A stretch of DNA of 9,272 nucleotides from CG2-30-40-21 sp043806395 (lineage in GTDB: Bacteria; UBA9089; CG2-30-40-21). A model generated the notes under the pieces. The model had not been told where the DNA came from. It ran no database searches and saw only the letters and a program-made list of their open reading frames with translations. The translations under genes and the position numbers were made by a program. Location of the stretch: assembly GCA_043806395.1 (NCBI GenBank), contig JAZDHC010000030.1, positions 1 through 9,272 of the forward strand, read 5' to 3'. This document shows positions 1-9,272 of the stretch, in pieces (positions within the stretch are counted from its first letter, which is position 1; every line of letters begins with the position of its first letter).

Positions 1-6
1 TTATGA

Positions 7-84
7 ACCGCAGAGACGCAGAGTCGCAGAGAATTTATATGCTTCACTCAGCGTTTCTTCTCTGCGACTCTGCGTCTCTGCGGT
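7..84. repeat. Perfect 27-bp inverted repeat built of CGCAGAG units
   Basis: The arms at 7-33 and 58-84 are exact reverse complements over 27 bp, separated by a 24-nt loop. Each arm is itself a short tandem array: an 8-mer, CGCAGAGW, repeated three times. The element lies about 130 bp downstream of the metF stop. It could fold in an mRNA running off metF, but no T-run follows either arm, so it is not a standard intrinsic terminator. From memory, CGCAGAGACGCAGAG-type sequences are dispersed between genes in many environmental bacterial genomes; their function is unknown. Confidence 0.85.
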
Positions 85-160
85 GGAAAAATATCAAAAT
101 GAGAATTACTACCATTGCGTCAGTTTAAGGTTGTTGAGACACTACTCTCTATTCTTTTCA

Positions 161-197
161 TTAATCTGTGTAATCTGTGTAATCTGTGGATAAATTC
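161..197. repeat. AATCTGTGT tandem array (three units) ending in ATAAATTC
   Basis: Three 9-nt units follow one another: AATCTGTGT at 163-171, AATCTGTGT at 172-180 and AATCTGTGG at 181-189. They run into ATAAATTC at 190-197. A two-unit copy in the opposite orientation lies at 6816-6843, upstream of hdrA. The array sits between the metF stop and the large inverted repeat and is not part of any gene I can support. Confidence 0.8.
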
Positions 198-216
198 TCT
201 TCTATTACCGTGATAC

Positions 217-1101
217 CTACACCCCGGACATTTCCAATATCTCCGGCACTATCTCTTCCTTGCCAATAGCCATGATATGTACACCATCGCAGATTTTTTC
301 GTCTTTTATTTGCTTGATCTGACGGGCAGCTATCTCCATGCCCTTTTGTAATGCCTTGCCTTTTTCCGCACCAGCCATTTCATCAATTAGCTCTTGTGGA
401 ACCGTTACCCCGGCTACATTGGCATTGAGGTATCTTGCCATACCTGCTGAGACAAGAACAAGGATACCGGCTAATATCTTGACATTAGATTGCCTTGCAT
501 ATTCCATGAATGCCTTAAATTTAACCATATCATAAACTGCCTGTGTCTGGAAAAACCCTGCACCTGTCTTAACCTTCTTACGAAACTTCAGGAGCTGGGA
601 ATCCATATTATCTGCCTCAGGGGTAGCGGTGGCACCAACACAAAATTCAACCCCGCCATCCAATTTATTCCCACCAATATCCTGTCCTGCCTCCAAACTC
701 TTCACCGCAGCAATCAATTGAACTGAATCAAGGTCAAATACCTGTTTGGCACCCTTATGGTCACCAAGGCTAATGTGATCACCAGTAAGGCAAAGCACAT
801 TGCGGACACCCAAGACGAAGGCACTAAGCAAGTCTGACTGCAATGCCATACGATTTCTATCCCGACAGGTCATCTGCAAAATCGGTTCACCACCATGATC
901 CTTGATAATATGACAGACAGCCACAGATGAAAGCCTCATCACTGATGACTGGTTATCCGTCACATTCATCCCATGAACCTTGTCCTTCAATATCTCGATA
1001 TGATGCAGCATCTTCTCAATATTTGTCCCCTTTGGCGGACCTATCTCTGAGGTGATCACAAATTCACCTGAATTAAGTACCTCATTAAATGGTTTGCTCA
1101 T
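217..1101 (-). CDS. metF: Methylenetetrahydrofolate reductase catalytic subunit (MetF)
   Basis: This 294-residue protein should reduce 5,10-methylene-THF to 5-methyl-THF in the cytoplasm, the last folate step of the methyl branch of the acetyl-CoA pathway. Family landmarks in order are SEIGPPKG (residues 18-25, with the glutamate equivalent to the catalytic one), VTDNQ (47-51), LQMTCRDRNR (75-84), LTGDH (105-109), GAGFFQTQAVYD (180-191) and GILVLVSAGMARYL (212-225). An in-frame ATG lies further upstream at 1143, but I chose 1101: an AGGGGGG ribosome binding site at 1111-1117 sits 9 nt before it, whereas the next ATG (1110) directly abuts that site. The start overlaps the end of metV by 17 bp, which implies translational coupling. 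As in acetogens, a MetF beside metV probably needs MetV for its electrons rather than using NAD(P)H alone; that dependence is inferred from context. Confidence 0.93.
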   Translation of the reverse strand: MSKPFNEVLNSGEFVITSEIGPPKGTNIEKMLHHIEILKDKVHGMNVTDNQSSVMRLSSVAVCHIIKDHGGEPILQMTCRDRNRMALQSDLLSAFVLGVRNVLCLTGDHISLGDHKGAKQVFDLDSVQLIAAVKSLEAGQDIGGNKLDGGVEFCVGATATPEADNMDSQLLKFRKKVKTGAGFFQTQAVYDMVKFKAFMEYARQSNVKILAGILVLVSAGMARYLNANVAGVTVPQELIDEMAGAEKGKALQKGMEIAARQIKQIKDEKICDGVHIMAIGKEEIVPEILEMSGV

Positions 1102-1765
1102 AATACACATCCCCCCTATACATTCTTCTCTGTCCCTTATCACGATCGGTTGACCAATCCTTTGGCGGCAATATATCCTCTAATTTTTCAAGCTGCCCAA
1201 GCCTGCTCAATCGTTCGTAAATAAGTTGCCAGCCACAGTCCATTTCCTTACTCACCTCACACTTACCATCCTGACTCCCGCCACATGGACCATTGAGCAA
1301 TCCCTTTGAACATCTGGCAATCGGACATACCCCGCCAAACCGGCCAAGCCCGCAATTTCCACAACCACGGCAGTTTTCCACCCACAACCCATGTTCCTTG
1401 GGCATACCCATAAACGAGGTATTTAGTGCCGGATACACCGGCTTGTCAGGGAATCTTTCAGCCAATGCCTGCACCCCTACACCGCAGGCAGATGAAAGTA
1501 TGGCATCCACCCCATCAACCTTATCCTTCAATGTATCCACAAACTCCCATTCACACTGGCGTTGGATACAATCCTCAATCAATTGCGGTTCTTTCCCATC
1601 TATCCGCAAAGCCATTCGCACACAAGAAGCAATAATCCCCACCTCTTTTTCACCACCAGCCATACACACAGTCACACATGTACCACAGCCGACAATCAAT
1701 ATCTTCTGATAATCAGCTATCATCCCTTTGATTTCCTGAATCGGCTTTTGTTCAGCAACAATCAT
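1085..1765 (-). CDS. metV: MetV, Fe-S/zinc partner subunit of methylene-THF reductase
   Basis: This 226-residue protein belongs to the MTHFR C-terminal-domain family (MetV), which binds MetF and passes electrons to it from a ferredoxin or Hdr-type partner. The N-terminal part has VGCGTCVTVC (residues 25-34) and further cysteines at 48, 66, 71 and 94. The C-terminal cluster region, about residues 132-177, is very cysteine-rich: CRGCGNC (132-138), CPIARC (147-152), GPCGG (159-163), KCEV (168-171) and a cysteine at 177. This pattern is typical of MetV. The ATG at 1765 overlaps the mvhD stop as ATGA (1762-1765). An AGGAGG at 1775-1780, inside mvhD, provides the ribosome binding site with 9-nt spacing. 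The tight coupling mvhD-metV-metF supports a shared enzyme complex. Confidence 0.93.
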   Translation of the reverse strand: MIVAEQKPIQEIKGMIADYQKILIVGCGTCVTVCMAGGEKEVGIIASCVRMALRIDGKEPQLIEDCIQRQCEWEFVDTLKDKVDGVDAILSSACGVGVQALAERFPDKPVYPALNTSFMGMPKEHGLWVENCRGCGNCGLGRFGGVCPIARCSKGLLNGPCGGSQDGKCEVSKEMDCGWQLIYERLSRLGQLEKLEDILPPKDWSTDRDKGQRRMYRGDVYYEQTI

Positions 1766-2190
1766 TGTGTTATTCCTCCTATCTTTTTTCTCAACGGGTT
1801 TGGTCCCAATCCCTTTATCCTCTCCGTCATCTCCCTTGCTACTTCAGCAAATTTAGGCCCCATAGACGCACTCATATTAAACATATCCAGCCTCATCCCC
1901 CCAAGCCCAATCTCATCAAGCAGCTTTTTTGCACGGGCTATCCGTCGCTTAGCCTTAATATTTCCATCCGTGAAATGGCAATTACCCTCAAGGCAGCCGG
2001 CTACGAACACCCCATCTGCCCCATCTTCAAACGCCTTGAGCAGATAGATAATATCCACCTTGCCAGTGCAGGGCAGTTTAATTATCTTCACATTTGCCGG
2101 ATAATTCAGCCTCATAGAGCCAGCCAGATCCGCTGCCCCATAGGCACAATAATGACAACAAAATGCTACAATTTCTGGTTCAAAATTCAC
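1762..2190 (-). CDS. mvhD: MvhD/FlpD-family iron-sulfur electron-transfer subunit
   Basis: This 142-residue protein is an MvhD-type (methyl-viologen-reducing hydrogenase delta / FlpD) [2Fe-2S] protein, the small subunit that links HdrA to an electron donor or acceptor. Conserved elements are CCHYCAYGAADLAG (residues 11-24), LPCTGKVD (39-46) and AGCLEGNCHFTDGN (64-77), giving cysteines at 11, 12, 15, 41, 66 and 71. The length is normal for the family. The start is GTG at 2190; an AGGAGGT-like site (GGAGGT, 2200-2205) precedes it by 9 nt. The gene opens a subcluster mvhD-metV-metF, with a 4-bp overlap to metV. No mvhA or mvhG hydrogenase gene is visible, so here MvhD probably joins HdrA to MetV/MetF rather than to a hydrogenase. 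That role is an inference from acetogen clusters. Confidence 0.92.
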   Translation of the reverse strand: MNFEPEIVAFCCHYCAYGAADLAGSMRLNYPANVKIIKLPCTGKVDIIYLLKAFEDGADGVFVAGCLEGNCHFTDGNIKAKRRIARAKKLLDEIGLGGMRLDMFNMSASMGPKFAEVAREMTERIKGLGPNPLRKKIGGITQ

Positions 2191-2199
2191 TTTTATAGT

Positions 2200-2205
2200 A
2201 CCTCC
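2200..2205 (-). promoter_or_regulatory. Ribosome binding site for the mvhD GTG start
   Basis: GGAGGT on the minus strand lies 9 nt before the GTG at 2190. It supports GTG as the start; no in-frame ATG is better placed. Confidence 0.75.
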
Positions 2206-2216
2206 ATTTTTCCTTA

Positions 2217-2245
2217 TTTATATCATATTGTAAGGTGTTTGTCAA
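2217..2245 (-). promoter_or_regulatory. Sigma-70-type promoter for mvhD-metV-metF
   Basis: On the minus strand, TTGACA (2245-2240) is a perfect -35 hexamer. After a 17-bp spacer comes TATAAA (2222-2217), five of six matches to the -10 consensus. A start near 2210 would give a leader of only about 20 nt that still contains the mvhD ribosome binding site. The position in the 79-bp gap between the hdrA stop and mvhD means the MetVF end of the cluster could be transcribed separately from hdrA. Confidence 0.7.
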
Positions 2246-2246
2246 T

Positions 2247-2267
2247 AAAAAATTATAACACAGTTAT
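2247..2267 (-). terminator. Weak candidate terminator after hdrA
   Basis: On the minus strand, ATAAC (2267-2263), a 3-nt loop and GTTAT (2259-2255) form a 5-bp AT-rich stem. Two bases later comes a run of six T (2252-2247). The T-run is convincing but the stem is very weak, so at most it would be leaky. It begins just past the hdrA stop and ends just before the promoter -35 box. Confidence 0.3.
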
Positions 2268-2269
2268 GG

Positions 2270-6772
<4,503 letters not shown>

Positions 6773-6778
6773 TATTTG

Positions 6779-6783
6779 CCTCC
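6779..6783 (-). promoter_or_regulatory. Ribosome binding site fixing the hdrA GTG start
   Basis: GGAGG on the minus strand lies 6 nt before the GTG at 6772. The first conserved HdrA residues (VLVIGGGIAG) begin ten codons later, so this start is preferred to the ATG at 6850, whose extra codons are translated repeat sequence. Confidence 0.8.
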
Positions 6784-6815
6784 AATTTTTAACTTGCCAC
6801 AGAGAATACAGAAAA

Positions 6816-6843
6816 GAATTTATCCGCAGATTACACAGATTAA
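6816..6843. repeat. AATCTGTG repeat, inverted copy upstream of hdrA
   Basis: Read on the minus strand this is TTAATCTGTG, TAATCTGCGG, then ATAAATTC. It is the same element as at 161-197 with two units instead of three and in reverse orientation. The two copies bracket hdrA-mvhD-metV-metF. Confidence 0.8.
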
Positions 6844-6870
6844 AGAACAAAGCGATTGTGTTCTATGCAC
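6844..6870. repeat. 27-bp direct repeat, left copy
   Basis: Identical over 27 bp to 7075-7101. Each copy contains an AGAACA...TGTTCT inverted pair around a 9-nt centre and the octamer AAAGCGAT. The copy abuts the outer arm of the palindrome at 6870-7070. Confidence 0.9.
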
Positions 6871-7070
6871 GATTTGTGTGGGTAAATAAGAGATAGGTTT
6901 ATCGCTTTCATTCCACACCAGAGTATGTCATCTGGAGGTATTTCTACTTCCATGTGCAGGGGTTAAATGTATACTTTGGAGTGGTTAAAGCGATAAACCT
7001 TCTTCAATACATATTAAAAATGTTCTGCAAGGTTGATAAAGAACCAACTTTATCTTACCCACACAAATCG
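6870..7070. repeat. 201-bp nested palindrome between hdrA and the SPFH gene
   Basis: An outer perfect 16-bp stem pairs 6870-6885 with 7055-7070. An inner stem pairs 6895-6908 with 6987-7000 (14 bp, perfect), and then 6913-6926 with 6971-6984 (12 of 14, one difference being a G-U pair in plus-strand RNA). The apical region holds GGAGGTA-tttc-TACTTCC (6934-6951), again with a G-U pair only on the plus strand. The right arm has an extra 54 nt (7001-7054) containing GATAAAG...CTTTATC. No ORF is credible here. It could be a small non-autonomous mobile element or a structured RNA. Confidence 0.8.
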
Positions 7071-7074
7071 TAAT

Positions 7075-7101
7075 AGAACAAAGCGATTGTGTTCTATGCA
7101 C
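7075..7101. repeat. 27-bp direct repeat, right copy
   Basis: Identical to 6844-6870 and separated by only TAAT (7071-7074) from the end of the nested palindrome, so the two copies enclose it. Confidence 0.9.
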
Positions 7102-7132
7102 CTCCATCGTTGTCCCAATAATTCCAGCATGA

Positions 7133-7232
7133 TTCAAAAGAGGGTAACACATATTCCTTGATATGTCCCTCTCTGGCGGGGGTAGGGGATTGTATTACCC
7201 TGACTTTTTTTGTTCAAATCAGGGTAATACAT
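7133..7232. repeat. Hairpins and a 20-bp near-repeat downstream of the SPFH gene
   Basis: GTATTACCCTGA (7192-7203) and TCAGGGTAATAC (7219-7230) form a perfect 12-bp stem, with a T-run in the loop rather than after it. GAGGG...ACATAT (7140-7154) pairs with ATATGTCCCTC (7161-7171) with a 4-nt bulge. The 20-nt stretches at 7133-7152 and 7213-7232 match at 17 positions and are spaced exactly 80 bp. The region follows the SPFH stop on the minus strand, so the hairpins may act as mRNA 3' ends, but neither is a standard terminator. Confidence 0.65.
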
Positions 7233-7263
7233 TGCGTCTTATGTAATAATCAATACTCTGCCG

Positions 7264-8172
7264 TTATTTGGTTTTTTTTACCACACTCATAGCAGTTGCT
7301 ATTAAGGATGACATATCCCCAAAATTTGCCGGCAATATGAGGGTATTGCCTTGTTTTGCAAGATGACCAAACTGTTCCACCAATTTTTCAGCCACTCGTA
7401 ATTGAACAGCCTCCATCCCCCCTTCTGATTGTACTGCACCAGCAACAGCCTTTATGCCATCTGCCGTTGCATTGGCAACAGCCCTGATTGCTTCAGCCTG
7501 ACCAGTGGCTTCATTAATCTGTTTTTGACTAACCGCCTCTGATTCGAGTACTACTTTCTGTTTTTGCCCTTCGGCAACATTGATTGCAGATTGCTTTTCT
7601 CCTTCGGATTGCAGAATATTTGCCCTTTTCTCCCTTTCAGCCTGCATCTGTTTTTCCATAGCCCTCAGAACAGTCTCAGGCGGCACAATATTTTTAATCT
7701 CATATCTGAGTATCTTGACACCCCAAGTCCTTGAGGCATCATTAATGGCACCTACAATAGCAGAGTTGATAGTTGATCTTTCTTCAAAGGTTTTATCCAG
7801 ATCAATCTTGCCCATTTCGCTTCTCATGGTTGTTTGGGCAAGCTGTGTGATAGAAAATAAATAGTTGCCAATACCATAGGACGCCATTTGTGGGTCAAAA
7901 ACTTGAATGAAGATAACCCCATCTACTCCAACTTGAACATTATCTCTGGTAATACAGATTTGCTCGGGTATATCCATGGTCTGCTCTTTGAGTGTATGAC
8001 TGTATGCAATCCTATCCATGAAAGGAATAATATAGCTTACCCCTGCATGAAGGACACAATAAAACTTTCCAAGTCGTTCTACAACAAATGCACTCTGTTG
8101 AGGAACAATACGCATACCCTTTGCAATAATAAAAACTACCAACACTGCCGCTACAATAAGAAATGTACTCAT
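7264..8172 (-). CDS. SPFH/band-7 (stomatin, paraslipin-type) membrane-anchored protein
   Basis: The 302-residue protein has the form of bacterial stomatins/QmcA-like paraslipins. A single N-terminal hydrophobic segment (about residues 3-18) anchors it. The SPFH domain follows (about 20-180) with IVPQQSAFVVERLGKF (22-37), HAGVSYIIPFMDRI (42-55), DIPEQICITRDNVQVGVDG (67-85) and IVPPETVLRAMEKQMQAERE (162-181). A coiled-coil-prone, alanine- and glutamate-rich stretch (180-245) and a short C-terminal tail complete it. Such proteins form oligomeric membrane scaffolds. The ATG at 8172 has an ideal AGGAGG site upstream (spacing about 7 nt); an ATG at 8202 lies before that site and is rejected. The NfeD gene just upstream is the classic operon partner of this family. 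There is no known link to folate or Hdr chemistry. Confidence 0.93.
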   Translation of the reverse strand: MSTFLIVAAVLVVFIIAKGMRIVPQQSAFVVERLGKFYCVLHAGVSYIIPFMDRIAYSHTLKEQTMDIPEQICITRDNVQVGVDGVIFIQVFDPQMASYGIGNYLFSITQLAQTTMRSEMGKIDLDKTFEERSTINSAIVGAINDASRTWGVKILRYEIKNIVPPETVLRAMEKQMQAEREKRANILQSEGEKQSAINVAEGQKQKVVLESEAVSQKQINEATGQAEAIRAVANATADGIKAVAGAVQSEGGMEAVQLRVAEKLVEQFGHLAKQGNTLILPANFGDMSSLIATAMSVVKKTK

Positions 8173-8194
8173 AATCCTGACCTCCTTTGATTTT

Positions 8195-8638
8195 TCATAC
8201 AATGGGTTTTACCTTAACCCTTATGCCTTCAATTGCAACTATTTCTACAATATTGCCTTCGATTATAATATCGGTGTAATCACTAAAAGCAATCCAATCT
8301 GAACCGCGATATGCAATAGCCCCTTCACCTCCTTCCGATATTGTTTTTATAACCTTAACCTTCTGTCCCATGTAGTCAGGCAGTGGGTCATTACTACCGC
8401 AAAAAAGTCTCCTTGCAGTCTTTCTGAATAGAAACATCATCAATATGGACGAAATAGAAAAAACAACAAGCTGACTATTTATCCCAGGGGTTATACCACT
8501 CCATGTGGTCAAAGATACAATAATTGCCCCTATCCCTAAGAAACACAGAATAAAGGTAAACGAAATTAATTCAGCAATTATAAAAACAACTCCAATGGTT
8601 GCCCAGACTAATGCTGGAGAAGAAAACATTTCAAACAC
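8195..8638 (-). CDS. NfeD-family membrane protein
   Basis: The 147-residue protein is a short NfeD. Three hydrophobic segments (about residues 10-27, 28-46 and 55-72) are followed by a soluble OB-fold-like domain (about 88-147). Its family hallmark is GGEGAIAYRGSDWIAFSD (103-120), then the alternating hydrophobic pattern of IIIEGNIVEIVAIEGIRVKVKP. The truncated form without a protease domain is the usual partner of stomatin-type SPFH proteins, whose gene lies 22 bp downstream. The start is GTG at 8638: AGGAGG at 8647-8652 gives 8-nt spacing, while the ATG three codons later would give 17 nt. It likely helps assemble or regulate the SPFH oligomer in the membrane. Confidence 0.9.
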   Translation of the reverse strand: MFEMFSSPALVWATIGVVFIIAELISFTFILCFLGIGAIIVSLTTWSGITPGINSQLVVFSISSILMMFLFRKTARRLFCGSNDPLPDYMGQKVKVIKTISEGGEGAIAYRGSDWIAFSDYTDIIIEGNIVEIVAIEGIRVKVKPIV

Positions 8639-8701
8639 TTAAAATTCCTCCTTTCTGCTTTGAGATTTTTGTAGTTTTGCTTCCTGTCTACTTGTTTTCT
8701 C

Positions 8702-8980
8702 TCAAGCATACACTAATCGACTTTCAGGTTGACTATACTTAGCCCAATCGTGTAATGTTGCTGGATCAAAATCTGCACCATTTGGCCAAACCAATGTGTG
8801 AACCTCAGGATCAACTTGAACTTGATTAAATAAGGACAAATTATGCAATGGTCCATACAATTCCCCATCAAGGACAGGCTGAAAATTGATGACCTGCTTT
8901 GTGTCGTCATCAAACTGTACCTGTAAAGTATATGGTGCGACAATTTGAAAAGACTTGACGCGATAAATTGGATGAATCAC
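8702..8980 (-). CDS. DUF2442 domain protein
   Basis: This 92-residue protein has the DUF2442 pattern: an N-terminal beta-rich half (YTLQVQFDDDTKQVINFQPVL, about residues 17-37), LYGPL (41-45), then HTLVWPNGADFDPATLHDWA (61-80). Members are small soluble proteins of unknown function, often found next to a DUF4160 gene in toxin-antitoxin-like pairs. No DUF4160 partner is present here: the neighbours are hdrB (72 bp upstream) and nfeD (63 bp downstream). The start is GTG at 8980, with AGGAGG at 8986-8991 only 5 nt away. No function should be inferred from the position within the Hdr cluster. Confidence 0.82.
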   Translation of the reverse strand: MIHPIYRVKSFQIVAPYTLQVQFDDDTKQVINFQPVLDGELYGPLHNLSLFNQVQVDPEVHTLVWPNGADFDPATLHDWAKYSQPESRLVYA

Positions 8981-9052
8981 TGTTACCTCCTTACTTCACA
9001 ATGGGGCAATAGGCTGTGGCTTTCGGCACTTTTGAATTGGGGAATTTCTGTG

Positions 9053-9272
9053 TTATCCTATCTTCATTCTTCCAACCACTCCATCCGTACTAACCAAATG
9101 CTTACTCAACCAGCTGCCTACATCCTTCATTCCCATCGCCATCCCCAGCACCTCAGTAAAATAAAACACCGGAAAATTCATCCCATCCTGCCTCATCTCA
9201 AGGTTTGCCTGACACATAGGACAGGCAGTAATGATACATTCAGCACCTGACTGTTTTGCCATATTGATTAAC
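9053..9272 (-). CDS. hdrB: Heterodisulfide reductase subunit B, C-terminal fragment (HdrB)
   Basis: Only the last 72 residues are in the window; the reading frame stays open to the right edge, so the start lies outside. AECIITACPMCQANLEMRQ (residues 10-28 of the fragment) and FPVFYFTEVLGMAMG (33-47), followed by WLSKHLV (54-60), match the end of the second CCG domain of HdrB. CPMC supplies part of a cluster-binding cysteine set; the CCG motifs themselves lie beyond the edge. HdrB carries the noncubane iron-sulfur site of HdrABC. HdrC is expected beyond the edge. The next Hdr gene, hdrA, is 2.3 kb downstream because three unrelated genes intervene. Confidence 0.88.
   Translation of the reverse strand, partial: LINMAKQSGAECIITACPMCQANLEMRQDGMNFPVFYFTEVLGMAMGMKDVGSWLSKHLVSTDGVVGRMKIG

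Noticed and set aside
1102..1143. Longer MetF start at 1143
   Set aside because: The extra 14 codons lie within metV, have no family similarity, and precede the AGGGGGG ribosome binding site that fits the ATG at 1101.
6773..6850. N-terminal extension of HdrA from the ATG at 6850
   Set aside because: The 26 extra codons translate the AATCTGTG repeat and part of the 27-bp direct repeat. A GGAGG site stands directly before the GTG at 6772, ten codons ahead of the conserved FAD motif.
6844..7101. 27-bp direct repeats as a transposon target-site duplication
   Set aside because: 27 bp is longer than usual duplications, no transposase is present, and each repeat has its own internal inverted pair. 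I report the structure without calling an insertion sequence.
7192..7230. Intrinsic terminator for the SPFH gene
   Set aside because: The 12-bp stem is good, but the run of T is in the plus-strand loop and no T-run follows the stem on the minus strand.
8173..8202. Longer SPFH protein start at 8202
   Set aside because: It lies upstream of the AGGAGG site and would overlap nfeD by 8 bp; the ATG at 8172 has ideal spacing and begins directly with the membrane anchor.

Overview
This window carries part of a Wood-Ljungdahl (reductive acetyl-CoA) methyl-branch locus from an anaerobic bacterium. All eight protein genes lie on the minus strand. In transcription order (right to left) they are: the 3' end of hdrB (cut by the window edge), a small DUF2442 protein, an NfeD-family membrane protein, an SPFH/stomatin-family protein, a 1500-residue HdrA fusion, mvhD, metV and metF. 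The hdrB, hdrA, mvhD, metV and metF set matches the heterodisulfide-reductase-linked methylene-tetrahydrofolate reductase clusters known from acetogens. In these, MetF reduces methylene-THF, MetV is its Fe-S partner, and MvhD plus HdrABC supply or bifurcate electrons. No catalytic hydrogenase gene is visible.

Layout. Positions 1-216 hold no gene: a perfect 27-bp inverted repeat of CGCAGAG-type units and a three-copy AATCTGTGT array lie downstream of metF. Positions 217-2190 hold metF, metV and mvhD, tightly packed and overlapping, behind a good promoter (TTGACA, 17-bp spacer, TATAAA) in the 79-bp gap after hdrA. Positions 2270-6772 hold hdrA. It encodes two HdrA-like flavoprotein modules in tandem, with a GltD/NfnB-like NAD(P)H-dependent oxidoreductase module set into the first. 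Positions 6773-7263 are a non-coding stretch full of repeats, including a 201-bp nested palindrome bordered by 27-bp direct repeats. Positions 7264-8980 hold the SPFH, NfeD and DUF2442 genes, which separate hdrB from hdrA although they belong to unrelated families. Positions 9053-9272 hold the hdrB end.

The most unusual trait is the density of short dispersed-type repeats, inside the coding region as well as between genes. hdrA carries two heptamer arrays (RAGTTGR type, opposite orientations) and one GGGCAGAC palindrome, all in frame and all at domain linkers or loops. The same kinds of sequence surround the genes. From memory, such repeats occur in many uncultivated anaerobes and some environmental phyla, so they do not fix the taxonomy. 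Moderate GC, strong AGGAGG ribosome binding sites, several GTG starts and the Hdr/MetV genes suggest an uncultivated anaerobic bacterium, possibly acetogenic or otherwise using the Wood-Ljungdahl pathway; I cannot place it in a phylum.
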